In this document: piece after piece, positions 27,673-36,426 of the stretch
Position numbering within the stretch: the first letter of the stretch is position 1
How the letters are laid out: every line of letters starts with the position of its first letter
Assembly (NCBI RefSeq): GCF_000725385.1
Contig: NZ_CP008884.1
Location: 4,526,001 to 4,590,000, forward strand
Reading direction: 5' to 3'
Length of the DNA: 64,000 nt
Source of the DNA: Dyella japonica A8
GTDB taxonomy: Bacteria; Pseudomonadota; Gammaproteobacteria; Xanthomonadales; Rhodanobacteraceae
Notes under the pieces: model-generated
Databases searched by the model: none
What the model was told of the DNA's origin: nothing
The model's input: the letters and a program-made list of their open reading frames with translations, nothing else
Made by a program: the position numbers and the translations under genes

Positions 27673-28062
27673 TCATGTCGCTGCCCGCCCCACCAGCGGC
27701 ATGGCAAACAGCACGGAGCCCACCACGAACAACACCGTCAGCCCATGAACAAGCCAATGGTTGTAGCGCAGGAACACGAACTGTTCGATGGTGCGCCCAA
27801 CCCAGAACAACGCCATACCCAACAGCAGCCCATGGCCCAGCCGAGTGGTCAGCAATTCGTTGGGGAGCCAGAAGCACAGCACCGCCACGCCGAGGAACAC
27901 GTAGATCAGTCGCAGATTGAGAATCTGCGTCACCGCGCGCGTGGCCGGGTTGGTCTGGCGCAGCGATTGCGGCCAGTCGAACAGTTTCCAGAACGCCAGG
28001 TGGAAGACGGCGAAACCCAAGCTATGTGCACCACACAGATAGATCAGGGTTTCGCCGTCCAT
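27673..28062 (-). CDS. Small four-helix membrane protein of unknown function in the fadE operon
   Basis: A 129-residue protein with about four hydrophobic helices: IYLCGAHSLGFAVFHLAFW, LRLIYVFLGVAVLCFWLP, GHGLLLGMALFWVGRTIEQFVF and VHGLTVLFVVGSVLFAMPLV. It has a good ribosome-binding site (AGGAAAGGC before ATG) and begins 13 bases after the fadE stop, so co-translation with fadE is likely. I do not recognise the family. His and Glu residues inside the helices (HSLGFAVFH, GRTIEQF) may matter. Confidence 0.75.
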   Translation of the reverse strand: MDGETLIYLCGAHSLGFAVFHLAFWKLFDWPQSLRQTNPATRAVTQILNLRLIYVFLGVAVLCFWLPNELLTTRLGHGLLLGMALFWVGRTIEQFVFLRYNHWLVHGLTVLFVVGSVLFAMPLVGRAAT

Positions 28063-28075
28063 GCCTTTCCTCCTT

Positions 28076-30547
28076 TTATGCCGCGTCGGCCAGCTTTTTC
28101 TTGTGGTCGGCACGGGTGACCGCGGCACGCAGCTCGGATGGATCGAAATCGTCCACCGAGATGAACTCGAACACGCCTTCGCGCACGCGCTTGAGCAGTT
28201 CGAACTCGGCGGCATTGATCACGCCGGCCTGCATGGCTTCTGTCAGCTGGCCCACGTAGTCGTGCGACTTGAACTGGCCGGCCTTCTGCGCCTTGCCGAA
28301 CTTGCGCTCCACCGGCTCGGCCGCGATCACGTCCGGCAGCAGCGCGTTCATGCGGCCGATGGTGTTGTTCGCGGTCGGCGTGAGGTACACCCACTCGGTG
28401 AGGCGGTCACGCGCTTCGCCCGGCGCCGTGATGATGGCGGCGATGCGGCGGCCCAGGCGGTCTGACGGCGGCACTTCGCGGCGACCGAACGGGAACACCA
28501 GCGCGCGCAGCAGCCAGGAGACCGGCCGCACCGGGAAGTTGCGGATGGCGCCGTCAAGCGCGGTCTGGATGCGCCACATGCACTCGTGGAAGGCCCAGGC
28601 CAGCAGCGGGCGATCCGCTTCCGGACGGCCGGTGTCTTCATAGCGCTTGAGCATGGCGCTGGCGATGTACAGGTAGCTAAGCACGTCGCCCAGGCGCGCG
28701 GAGAGCTTTTCCTTGAACTTCAGCTTGCCGCCCAGCACGCCCATGAAGGTATCGGCGCACAGCGCGAGCGCGGCGGAGTAACGGTTGAGCTTGCGGTAGT
28801 AGCGGCGCACGTAGGCATCACCCGCGGTGTCGCCGATGCGCGAACCGGTGATGCCCATCGCGAACGAACGCACGGCGTTGGAGATACCGAAGCCGATGTG
28901 TCCGAACAGCGCGCGATCGAAGGCCTTCAAACGATCGCCGTATTCCGGGATCGACAGCGCCTGCATTTCCTTCAGCACGTAAGGATGGCAGCGGATGGCG
29001 CCCTGCCCGAAGATCATCAGGCTGCGCGTCATGATGTTGGCGCCTTCCACCGTAATGGCGATGGGCACGCCCTGCCAGGCGCGGCCGGCGTAGTTCTTCG
29101 GGCCCAGCTGCACGCCCTTGCCGCCGTGCACGTCCAGCGCGTCACCGGCGATGGTGCGGCCCCATTCCGTGGCATGGTATTTGGCGATGGCCGAGGGCAC
29201 TGCGGGCTTCTCGCCGCGATCCACTGCGGCGGCAGTAGCGCGCGAGAGCGCCGCCGTGGCATAGGTCAGGCCGCCGATGCGGGCCAGCGCTTCTTCCACA
29301 CCTTCGAAGCGGGCGATGGAAAGACCGAACTGCTTGCGCATGCGTGCATACGCACCGGTCGCCGCAACCGCAGCGCGCACACCGCCCGTGGCATTGGACG
29401 GCAGCGAGATCGCGCGGCCGACGGAGAGGCATTCCACCAGCATGCGCCAGCCATGGCCGGCCATGTGCGGGCCGCCAATCAGCACCGACATCGGCACGAA
29501 CACGTCCTTGCCGTGCAGCGGGCCGTTCTGGAACGGGATGTTCAGCGGGAAATGGCGGCGACCGATTTCCAGGCCCGGCGTCGAGCGCGGCAGCAGCGCC
29601 AGCGTGATGCCGAGGTCTTCCTTGTCGCCCAGCAGCTTCTCGGGGTCGTACAGGCGGAAAGCCAATCCGACCACCGTGGCGATCGGCGCCAGCGTGATGT
29701 AGCGCTTGTCGAAGGTGAGCTTCATGCCCAGCGTTTCGACGCCATCGACCACCTGCTTGCACACCACACCGTAGTCGGTGATGGAGGTGGCATCGGAGCC
29801 GGCATACGGGCCGGTGAGCGCGAAACAGGGAATTTCCTCGCCCACGGCCAGGCGCGGCAGGTAGTGGTTTTTCTGCTCGTCGCTGCCGTAATGCAGCAGC
29901 AGTTCTGCCGGGCCCAGCGAGTTGGGCACGGCCACGGTGGAAGCCACCGTCGCCGACATGGTCGCCAGCTTCTGCAGCACGGCCGAATGCGCCAGCGCGG
30001 AGAAGCCCAGGCCGCCGTACTGCTTGGGAATGATCATGCCGAAGAACTTGTGCTTCTTGATGAAAGCCCAGACTTCCGGCGGCAGGTCGGCCAGCTCGTG
30101 CGTGATCTGCCAGTCGTCGATCATGCCGCAGAGTTCTTCCACGGGACCGTCGAGGTAGGCCTGCTCCTCCACACTCAGTTCCGGCTTGGGCTGCTTGAGC
30201 AGCTCATGCCAGTCCGGCTTGCCGGAGAACAGTTCGCCCTCGAAACCGACGGTGCCCGCTTCCAGCGCGGTCTGCTCGGTTTCGGACAGCTTCGGCGTCA
30301 CCTTGGCGAACATCTTCAGCAACGGTGCGCTGATCTGCTTGCGGCGGAAGCCGTCCATCAGCAGCGGCACGGCGATGGCCAGTTCGATCACCAGCAGGAT
30401 GAATGTCGTCCACGGCGCGCCCGCGAGCAGGCCGACGACGACGGTGGTGATCACCGTGGCGATCGCCCAGGTCCGCAGGCTGGTGCGGTGGTAGGCACAG
30501 GCGCCGGTAGCGATGAGCGCCGCCAGCAGGGTCAGTATCACGGACAT
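28076..30547 (-). CDS. fadE: Acyl-CoA dehydrogenase, FadE type
   Basis: An 823-residue flavoenzyme for the first step of fatty acid beta-oxidation (acyl-CoA to trans-2-enoyl-CoA). Two N-terminal hydrophobic helices (residues 3-20 and 30-55) precede an acyl-CoA dehydrogenase core, with AFIKKHKFFGMIIPKQYGG, PCFALTGPYAGSDATS, and LDVHGGKGVQLGPKNYAGRAW. A long C-terminal domain typical of FadE (E. coli 814 residues) follows. The start is ATG 30547; a GTG just before it is also in frame. Second gene of the hydrolase-fadE-membrane protein-DUF4442 operon, probably under the divergent TetR regulator. The long frame on the other strand is a shadow. Confidence 0.96.
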   Translation of the reverse strand: MSVILTLLAALIATGACAYHRTSLRTWAIATVITTVVVGLLAGAPWTTFILLVIELAIAVPLLMDGFRRKQISAPLLKMFAKVTPKLSETEQTALEAGTVGFEGELFSGKPDWHELLKQPKPELSVEEQAYLDGPVEELCGMIDDWQITHELADLPPEVWAFIKKHKFFGMIIPKQYGGLGFSALAHSAVLQKLATMSATVASTVAVPNSLGPAELLLHYGSDEQKNHYLPRLAVGEEIPCFALTGPYAGSDATSITDYGVVCKQVVDGVETLGMKLTFDKRYITLAPIATVVGLAFRLYDPEKLLGDKEDLGITLALLPRSTPGLEIGRRHFPLNIPFQNGPLHGKDVFVPMSVLIGGPHMAGHGWRMLVECLSVGRAISLPSNATGGVRAAVAATGAYARMRKQFGLSIARFEGVEEALARIGGLTYATAALSRATAAAVDRGEKPAVPSAIAKYHATEWGRTIAGDALDVHGGKGVQLGPKNYAGRAWQGVPIAITVEGANIMTRSLMIFGQGAIRCHPYVLKEMQALSIPEYGDRLKAFDRALFGHIGFGISNAVRSFAMGITGSRIGDTAGDAYVRRYYRKLNRYSAALALCADTFMGVLGGKLKFKEKLSARLGDVLSYLYIASAMLKRYEDTGRPEADRPLLAWAFHECMWRIQTALDGAIRNFPVRPVSWLLRALVFPFGRREVPPSDRLGRRIAAIITAPGEARDRLTEWVYLTPTANNTIGRMNALLPDVIAAEPVERKFGKAQKAGQFKSHDYVGQLTEAMQAGVINAAEFELLKRVREGVFEFISVDDFDPSELRAAVTRADHKKKLADAA

Positions 30548-30613
30548 CACAACACCTCGTTACGAATGACGTCGGGGTGGAACAGGGATTTCATCGGAGC
30601 GGATTTCATAAGA

Positions 30614-31510
30614 TCAGGCCGGCATCGCATCGCTGCGGTCCGTTGGGGAAAGCCGGCCCACGAAACGTGCGATCTCGCGGGTGAAGGCATCGTTGGCATC
30701 GCCCGCCACCATGTGCGTGGCGCGGGGCAATTCCACATGTTCGGCGTGCGGCACCAACTGCAGGAATTCGTCGACCGTCTCGCGTGACACCACGTCACTG
30801 CGGCCACCGGACAACAACAGCACAGGCACGCGCACTTTTGCCGCCGCCGCCATCAGGCGCGGCTGGTAGCGTTCGCTCTCGCTCACCAGACCATTGAGCA
30901 GGGCCGGATCCCAATGCCAGCGCAGGCGGCCATCGGCGCCTTCGCGCAGCAGTGGTCGCAATTGGTCTTCTGTCTTGCGCTCGGCGCGATGCGGCAGGTA
31001 CTTCGCGATTTCTTCTGCCGCCTGCCCGTAGTTTTCGAAACCATCCGGATGGGCCTGCATGAAGGCGAGGATGCGTTCCACGCCCTTGGTCTCCCAACGC
31101 GGGGTGATATCCACCAGCACCAGCGCACGGAAGGCGGAGGGGTCGATCTCACCGGCGATCACCAGCCCCAGCAGCCCGCCCATCGACGCGCCGACCAGCA
31201 CCGGCTTGTGCAGTTCCGCGTGGGCCAGCTGGCGCAGATCGCCGATGAACTGCTCCATGTGGTAGTCGCCACCCTCGGCATGGCCACTCTCGCCGTGGCC
31301 GCGCGCATCGAACGTGATGCAGCGAAAACCCTCGGCGGCCAAAGCCTTGGCGGTGCCGCGCCACGCGCCGCGGGTCTGGCCGAAACCATGCGCGAACAAC
31401 AACGCCGGGTGACCTGACGGCCGGCGGACTTCGACGGCCAGCGCCAGGCCGTCGACGGCGGCGACAGAAGTGGTGACTTTCTCGGAGGCGGGTGTCGTTA
31501 CCATACGCAT
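30614..31510 (-). CDS. Alpha/beta-hydrolase
   Basis: A 298-residue alpha/beta-hydrolase with the oxyanion segment LLFAHGFGQTRGAW, nucleophile elbow LVGASMGGLLGLV, acid region LLLSGGRSDVVS and histidine in LPRATHMVAGDANDAF. The order and spacing are complete, so it should be catalytic. Its place at the head of the fadE operon suggests an acyl-ester or lipid substrate (inference). The start may be ATG 31510 or 31504; the palindrome at 31501-31518 overlaps both. Confidence 0.88.
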   Translation of the reverse strand: MRMVTTPASEKVTTSVAAVDGLALAVEVRRPSGHPALLFAHGFGQTRGAWRGTAKALAAEGFRCITFDARGHGESGHAEGGDYHMEQFIGDLRQLAHAELHKPVLVGASMGGLLGLVIAGEIDPSAFRALVLVDITPRWETKGVERILAFMQAHPDGFENYGQAAEEIAKYLPHRAERKTEDQLRPLLREGADGRLRWHWDPALLNGLVSESERYQPRLMAAAAKVRVPVLLLSGGRSDVVSRETVDEFLQLVPHAEHVELPRATHMVAGDANDAFTREIARFVGRLSPTDRSDAMPA

Positions 31511-31518
31511 GAGTATGG
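31501..31518. promoter_or_regulatory. Palindrome between hydrolase and tetR (possible TetR operator)
   Basis: CCATAC and GTATGG arms with a six-base spacer lie over the hydrolase start codon. The nine-base motif TACCATACG beginning here at 31499 recurs at 31617-31625, just before the tetR start, where it is followed by GGTATG (CATAC-GG-GTATG). Repeated half-sites at both ends of a divergent tetR intergenic region suggest an autoregulatory operator. Confidence 0.5.
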
Positions 31519-31628
31519 ATTGCGGCAAACCGCCACGTCAATACGCGCCGCGACAATGGGGCCGCGTCGATTCAATCACTTGCCATGACGCCAATTGCAA
31601 AGCCGCCGCCAGGGGCTACCATACGGGT

Positions 31629-32207
31629 ATGAATGCAAGCGCTAAACCCGAACGCACCCGCCTCTCCGCCGAGGACTGGGAAGACGCCGCCCTCCGACTG
31701 ATTGCCGAACAGGGTGTCGGCGCACTCGCCGTCGAGGCGCTCGCCCGCCAGCTCGGCGTCACCAAGGGAAGCTTCTATTGGCACTTCCGCACCCGGGAGG
31801 CCCTGCTGCAGGCGGCACTGGAACGCTGGGAGCAGTACGGCGAGAAAGAAGTCATCAGCCAGATCGAGGCCATGCCCGATCCGCGCGCACGCCTGCCGGA
31901 GCTGTTCCGCCGCGTCGCGCACGAGCTGGCGCCGCACCGTGTCTATGCGGCGCTGCTGAAGGCGCTGGACCACCCGCAGGTGGTGCCGGTGATGGCCCGT
32001 GTATCGCAACGGCGCATGGAGTTCCTTACCAATATCTATCGCGAGGCCGGACTGGCGCCGGACGAGGCGCTCAATCGCGCCCGCCTGACCTATGCCGCCT
32101 ATGTGGGCTTCCTGCAGCTCAATTTCACGCTGGGCCTGCCGCGCATCAGCCATGATGAGTTTGACGCCTACGTGGAGCACATGATCCGCACGCTCACGCC
32201 GGCCTGA
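31629..32207 (+). CDS. TetR/AcrR family regulator, probably of the fadE operon
   Basis: A 192-residue regulator with an N-terminal helix-turn-helix: WEDAALRLIAEQGVGALAVEALARQLGVTKGSFYWHFRTREALL, the TetR DNA-binding signature. The C-terminal half is the variable helical ligand domain. It is divergent from the hydrolase-fadE operon with 118 bases between start codons, and an intrinsic terminator follows. I infer repression of beta-oxidation relieved by an acyl-CoA, as in related regulators; the ligand is unproven. Confidence 0.9.
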   Translation: MNASAKPERTRLSAEDWEDAALRLIAEQGVGALAVEALARQLGVTKGSFYWHFRTREALLQAALERWEQYGEKEVISQIEAMPDPRARLPELFRRVAHELAPHRVYAALLKALDHPQVVPVMARVSQRRMEFLTNIYREAGLAPDEALNRARLTYAAYVGFLQLNFTLGLPRISHDEFDAYVEHMIRTLTPA

Positions 32208-32232
32208 TCCCGGGTACGGGGAAGTCCAGGGG

Positions 32233-32259
32233 AACGCCGCCTTCGGGCGGCGTTTTTTT
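32233..32259 (+). terminator. Intrinsic terminator after tetR
   Basis: AACGCCGCC-TTCG-GGCGGCGTT stem-loop followed by a run of seven T, 25 bases past the tetR stop. Confidence 0.93.
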
Positions 32260-32310
32260 ATGGCCACCATCCATGGCGGCCACCCTTCGGGTCACCGCTA
32301 ACGCGATGTC

Positions 32311-32333
32311 AAAAATCGCGCCAGGCGATTTTT
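32311..32333. other. Hairpin in the pckG upstream region (32260-32517)
   Basis: The 258 bases between the tetR terminator and pckG hold no gene. AAAAATCGC and GCGATTTTT pair perfectly around five bases, an A/T-tailed hairpin that reads as a terminator in either direction. Downstream is a pyrimidine-rich stretch and then GAGCGAGGAAACG, the pckG ribosome-binding region. I cannot fix a promoter. Confidence 0.6.
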
Positions 32334-32517
32334 CATGCCCGCAAGCCACTGGCAGTCCACCTACCAAAGTGGTCTGCTGTTACATCTGTAACTGTCCAGT
32401 CCGGCAACGGTTTTGGGGTGCGCCCAGTTGCTTTTTGCTGCATCCTCACTTGTCATGCCAGTGTTCGTAAGTTACCGTTTCTACTCTTTTTTGCCTCAAG
32501 ACCAGAGCGAGGAAACG

Positions 32518-34299
32518 ATGTCGAGCAAGCTGGAAGCGCTGCAGCGCTGGGTGGATGAAGTCGCGGCGCTGACCCGCCCCGCGAAGATCCATTGGTGCGA
32601 CGGTTCTGATGCCGAGTACCAGCAGCTGGTGCAGCACATGCTGCAGACCGGCGACCTGATCGAGCTCAACCAGCAGACCCATCCGGGCTGCTACCTGCAC
32701 CGGTCGAGCCCCTCTGACGTGGCCCGCGTCGAACACCTCACCTTCGTCTGCACCAAGGAGCAGGACGACGCCGGCCCGAACAATCACTGGATGGCCCCGC
32801 CCGACGCGCACGCCAAGATCGACGCCCTGTTCGACGGCTGCATGGAAGGCCGCACCATGTACGTCATTCCGTACTGCATGGGCCCCATCGACTCGCCGCT
32901 GGCCCGTTGCGGCGTGGAGATCACCGACAGCCCGTACGTCGTGGCGAACATGCGCACGATGACGCGCATGGGCGCTGCCGCGCAGGCACGCATCGAGCGC
33001 GAAGGCACCTTCGTGAAGGGCCTGCACTCCACCGGCGAGCTCGATCCGGAACGCCGCTTCATCATGCATTTCCCCGAGGAGCTGACCATCAAGTCGTACG
33101 GCTCCGGCTACGGCGGCAACGCACTGCTCGGCAAGAAGTGCCACGCGCTGCGCATCGCCAGCTACCAGGCGAAGTCCGAAGGCTGGCTGGCCGAGCACAT
33201 GCTCATCGTCGGCATCGAGAATCCGCAGGGCGAAACGCATTACGTTGCCGCGGCATTCCCGTCGGCCTGCGGCAAGACCAACCTCGCCATGCTCATTCCG
33301 CCGGAGGGCTACCGCAAGGACGGCTGGAAGGTGTGGACCGTGGGTGACGACATCTGCTGGATGCGCCCTGGCGCGGATGGCCGTCTGTACGCCATCAACC
33401 CGGAAGCCGGCTATTTCGGCGTGGCGCCGGGCACCAGCGATGCCACCAACCCGAATGCGCTGTCGACCATCGCGCGCGACACCATCTTCACCAATGTCGC
33501 CGTCACCGCCGACAATCAGCCTTGGTGGGAAGGCCTGCCGGGCACCCCGGTCACCGACTGGCAGGGTCGTCCGTACGATCCGGCCAATGGTCCGGCCGCG
33601 CACCCCAATTCACGCTTCACCGTGAGCGCGAAGCAGTGCCCGACCTGGTCGCCGCGCGCGGAAGACGCGCAGGGCGTGCCGGTCAGCGCCATCGTGTTCG
33701 GCGGCCGCCGTCCGTCGCTGATCCCGCTGGTGTTCGAAGCGAAGGACTGGAAGCACGGCGTGCTCGTCGGCGCCGCCATGGGTTCGGAAACCACCGCTGC
33801 CGCCACCGGTGCGGTCGGCGTACTGCGCCGCGACTCCATGGCCATGAAGCCGTTCGCCGGTTACCACTACGGCGACTACTTCCGCCACTGGCTGTCCTTC
33901 GACAAGCCGGGCGCGAAACTGCCGAAGATCTTCCACGTCAATTGGTTCCGCAAGGGCGACGACGGCCGCTTCATGTGGCCGGGCTTCGGCGACAACCTGC
34001 GCGTGCTGCAGTGGATGATCGATCGCGTGGAAGGCCGCGTCGAGGGCGACCAAACGCCCATCGGCACCCTGCCCAAGGCCAATGAGCTCAAGCTCGACGA
34101 CCTCGGCCTGGACCGCGCCACGGTCGATGCCCTGCTCCATGTCGACAACGCCGGCTGGAGCACCGAACTGGCTGCCATCGGCGAGTACCTCGACAGCTTC
34201 GGCAGCCGCATGCCGAACGAACTGCACGCCGAACAGCAACGCGTCGCCAAGGCGCTGAACGATGCGGCGGTGACGCCGCGCGCGGCCGTCGCCTCCTGA
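32518..34299 (+). CDS. pckG: Phosphoenolpyruvate carboxykinase (GTP)
   Basis: A 593-residue gluconeogenic enzyme converting oxaloacetate and GTP to PEP, CO2 and GDP. The GTP-type P-loop with its reactive cysteine is AAFPSACGKTNLAMLIPP (about residue 250). VGDDICWM supplies metal ligands, NPEAGYFGVAPGTS follows, and the guanine-site region is GVLVGAAMGSETTAAATG. The length is that of the GTP class, not the ATP class of E. coli. The start at 32518 has GAGGAAACG upstream. Monocistronic, with a strong terminator at 34311. Confidence 0.98.
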   Translation: MSSKLEALQRWVDEVAALTRPAKIHWCDGSDAEYQQLVQHMLQTGDLIELNQQTHPGCYLHRSSPSDVARVEHLTFVCTKEQDDAGPNNHWMAPPDAHAKIDALFDGCMEGRTMYVIPYCMGPIDSPLARCGVEITDSPYVVANMRTMTRMGAAAQARIEREGTFVKGLHSTGELDPERRFIMHFPEELTIKSYGSGYGGNALLGKKCHALRIASYQAKSEGWLAEHMLIVGIENPQGETHYVAAAFPSACGKTNLAMLIPPEGYRKDGWKVWTVGDDICWMRPGADGRLYAINPEAGYFGVAPGTSDATNPNALSTIARDTIFTNVAVTADNQPWWEGLPGTPVTDWQGRPYDPANGPAAHPNSRFTVSAKQCPTWSPRAEDAQGVPVSAIVFGGRRPSLIPLVFEAKDWKHGVLVGAAMGSETTAAATGAVGVLRRDSMAMKPFAGYHYGDYFRHWLSFDKPGAKLPKIFHVNWFRKGDDGRFMWPGFGDNLRVLQWMIDRVEGRVEGDQTPIGTLPKANELKLDDLGLDRATVDALLHVDNAGWSTELAAIGEYLDSFGSRMPNELHAEQQRVAKALNDAAVTPRAAVAS

Positions 34300-34310
34300 C
34301 GCCCGCCTCG

Positions 34311-34342
34311 CCCCGCCGGTCCGTCGGACCGGCGGGGTTTTC
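34311..34342 (+). terminator. Intrinsic terminator after pckG
   Basis: CCCCGCCGGTCC-GTC-GGACCGGCGGGG, a perfect 12-bp stem followed by TTTT, 12 bases past the stop. Confidence 0.95.
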
Positions 34343-34393
34343 TGCGATTCCCCTCTAAACCTTGCCGCGCGGTGGCGCATCCAAGCTGGCAAG

Positions 34394-34978
34394 ATGATCG
34401 CAGCCTGCCCCGCCACCGGACCCACGATGCCGCCGCCAGCGCCCGCCGCGGATCCCAACGACATGGACGACGTCCACGCGGCGGCGGCCGGCGATCGCCT
34501 GGCGTTTCAACGCCTGTATCGCGCCCATGTGGATCGCGTCTACGGCGCCGTGTTCCGCCTGGCCGGTTATGACCACGCCCGGGCCGAAGACCTCACGCAG
34601 GAAGCCTTCGTGCGTGCCTGGCAGAAGCTGTCCGGCTTTCGTGGCGACAGCGCCTTTGGCACATGGCTTTATCGCCTGGCAGTGAATGTCGCCCTGATGG
34701 ACATCCGCTCGCGCGGCTCCGACCCCGTCACCATGATGGATGAGGACGACCTCCCCGACCGCGGCGAAACGCCCTTCTGTGCTGCCGAGCGCGACGAACT
34801 GGAACGCGCCATCGGCAAGCTGCCGCCGCGGGCACGCGCCGTGCTGGTACTGCACGACGTGGAAGGCTGGCGACACGAGGAAATCGGTGCCGAACTCGGC
34901 ATGGCAGTGGGTTCGTCCAAGGCGCAGCTGCATCGCGCCCGTGGCCTGCTGCGGAAAGTATTGGGAGAACGCTCATGA
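34394..34978 (+). CDS. ECF-type RNA polymerase sigma factor
   Basis: A sigma-70 family factor of up to 194 residues. Region 2 is FQRLYRAHVDRVYGAVFRLAGYDHARAEDLTQEAFVRAWQKL, the region 2.4 part reads FGTWLYRLAVNVALMDIR, and region 4 is LPPRARAVLVLHDVEGWRHEEIGAELGMAVGSSKAQLHRARGLL. There is a short Pro/Ala-rich N terminus, so the true start may be ATG 34427 or 34463. Its last codons overlap the next gene (ATGA), which looks like its membrane partner. The target promoters are not visible. Confidence 0.92.
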   Translation: MIAACPATGPTMPPPAPAADPNDMDDVHAAAAGDRLAFQRLYRAHVDRVYGAVFRLAGYDHARAEDLTQEAFVRAWQKLSGFRGDSAFGTWLYRLAVNVALMDIRSRGSDPVTMMDEDDLPDRGETPFCAAERDELERAIGKLPPRARAVLVLHDVEGWRHEEIGAELGMAVGSSKAQLHRARGLLRKVLGERS

Positions 34979-35421
34979 ACGAATTTGAATGGCTCCGCCA
35001 GACACGCGCCCTGCGCGAACCGGTCGCGCCACGCCGCGACCTGTGGTCCGGCATCGATGCCGCGCTGGATGCCGCCGAGGCGACAACCAAGACGCCTGCA
35101 CCCCGGCGAGCCGCGCGGCAGCCGCAGAACTGGCTGATCGCAGCAAGCTTTGTCGGGTTGTCCCTGTTCGCCGGCAGCCTGGCCGTGCACCTGCGCGACC
35201 GCACGCTGGCCAACGCCAGCGCCACGGTGATACCGGAGGCGGGACGCTGGCGCCCGAACGATCCGCGCCTTGCCGGCGCGGCCGTGGAACTCGATGCCGC
35301 CAACATGGAGCTGCGGCAGGCGATCGAGCAGGCACCGCACTCACCGGCGCTGCAACGACTGTTGAACCGTACGCAAAAGCAACAGGCACAACTGCGACAG
35401 ATGGAACACCAGGCTGGTTGA
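34975..35421 (+). CDS. Membrane-anchored partner of the ECF sigma factor (anti-sigma-like)
   Basis: A 148-residue single-pass protein. A soluble N-terminal part starts MNEFEWLRQTRALREPVAPRRDLWSGIDAAL, followed by one transmembrane helix (NWLIAASFVGLSLFAGSLAV, about 52-71) and a helical periplasmic C terminus rich in Q, A and R. Position and topology are those of an anti-sigma factor, but the zinc HxxxCxxC motif is absent. The four-base overlap with the sigma gene supports a functional pair. Confidence 0.7.
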   Translation: MNEFEWLRQTRALREPVAPRRDLWSGIDAALDAAEATTKTPAPRRAARQPQNWLIAASFVGLSLFAGSLAVHLRDRTLANASATVIPEAGRWRPNDPRLAGAAVELDAANMELRQAIEQAPHSPALQRLLNRTQKQQAQLRQMEHQAG

Positions 35422-35440
35422 GTCCAGCGGAGCCTTCACC

Positions 35441-36343
35441 ATGAAAACCGCACGCTTCATTCCACTCCTGCTCAGCCTGTCGATCGGCCAGGCCCTGGCC
35501 GATACGCCCATCAACCTCAGCCACGAGGCCTTGCCCAACGCCCGCGTTAGCATCAGCAACATCAAGGGCGAAGTCACCGTGAGCGCCTGGGATCGCAACC
35601 AGGTGCAGGTCACCGGCCGCCTCGGCGATGGCGCCAAGCCGCTCGCCATCGAAGGCAGCAACGGCAGCATGACCATCAAGGTCGAATCGCAGGGCAAATC
35701 CGGTTGGCTCAACTTCGGCAGCGATACGTCGATGGGTGCCACCACGCTGGATGTCCGTGTGCCCCGCGGCGCTTCGCTGGACATCGACGTGGTCAGCGCG
35801 CCGATGAACATCGATGGCATCGACGGCGGCACCATCAAGGTCAACGCGGTCAGTGGCAAGGCGCGCATCAACGCACGCTCGCCGAACATCGACGCGAATG
35901 CCGTCAGCGGCAGCATTGAGCTCGCCGGCAGCGCGGAGAAGGTATCGCTGCAGACGGTCAGCGGCGACATCCTGGCCCCCAACGTTGGCGCCGAGGCGGA
36001 CCTGCAGACCGTCTCCGGACGCATCCGGGTCAGCGGCGGCCCGTGGCACAAGCTCAACCTGAGCACTGTCTCCGGTGACGTGCAGCTTGGAGGCGGCCTG
36101 GCTTCCAACGGTACCTTCGACGTCGACAGCATGAGCGGTGACGTGCAGGTGCAGGTGCCATCCAACCTCTCCGCCATCATCAAGGCCAGCACCTTCAGCG
36201 GCGACCTGCGCAGCGACTTCGGCGCCGTGAAGAAGGGTGACCACGGCCCCGGCAGCGAGCTGAGGACGACCGCTGGCAGTGGGGCGGGCAAGATGAACAT
36301 CGAGACGTTCAGCGGGGACCTGCGTATCCGCCGGCAGGATTGA
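35441..36343 (+). CDS. Secreted DUF4097-type beta-helix protein
   Basis: A 300-residue exported protein (signal peptide 1-20, ending ALA). It is made of short beta repeats with a recurrent VSG(D/K/S/R) turn: INAVSGKARI, NAVSGSIELAG, QTVSGDILAP, QTVSGRIRVSG, STVSGDVQLGG, DSMSGDVQVQV and STFSGDLRS. This is the DUF4097 (adhesin-like, GIN) right-handed beta-solenoid pattern. It follows the ECF sigma and partner genes by 19 bases with a GGAG ribosome-binding site, so the three form one envelope-response operon (inference). Terminator at 36366. Confidence 0.85.
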   Translation: MKTARFIPLLLSLSIGQALADTPINLSHEALPNARVSISNIKGEVTVSAWDRNQVQVTGRLGDGAKPLAIEGSNGSMTIKVESQGKSGWLNFGSDTSMGATTLDVRVPRGASLDIDVVSAPMNIDGIDGGTIKVNAVSGKARINARSPNIDANAVSGSIELAGSAEKVSLQTVSGDILAPNVGAEADLQTVSGRIRVSGGPWHKLNLSTVSGDVQLGGGLASNGTFDVDSMSGDVQVQVPSNLSAIIKASTFSGDLRSDFGAVKKGDHGPGSELRTTAGSGAGKMNIETFSGDLRIRRQD

Positions 36344-36365
36344 CCGCCATCCGGTGCACCAACGA

Positions 36366-36390
36366 AAACGCCGGGCGATGCCCGGCGTTT
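36366..36390. terminator. Bidirectional terminator between DUF4097 gene and 36427 gene
   Basis: AAACGCCGGGC-GAT-GCCCGGCGTTT, a perfect 11-bp stem with A and T tails on both sides, between convergent stop codons at 36343 and 36427. Confidence 0.93.
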
Positions 36391-36426
36391 TTCTTTGCCT
36401 GTCCGGTCAGCGACCGACGGCGAAAG

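Noticed and set aside
28586..30787. 733-residue plus-strand frame opposite fadE
   Set aside because: Antisense shadow; fadE motifs are intact on the minus strand.
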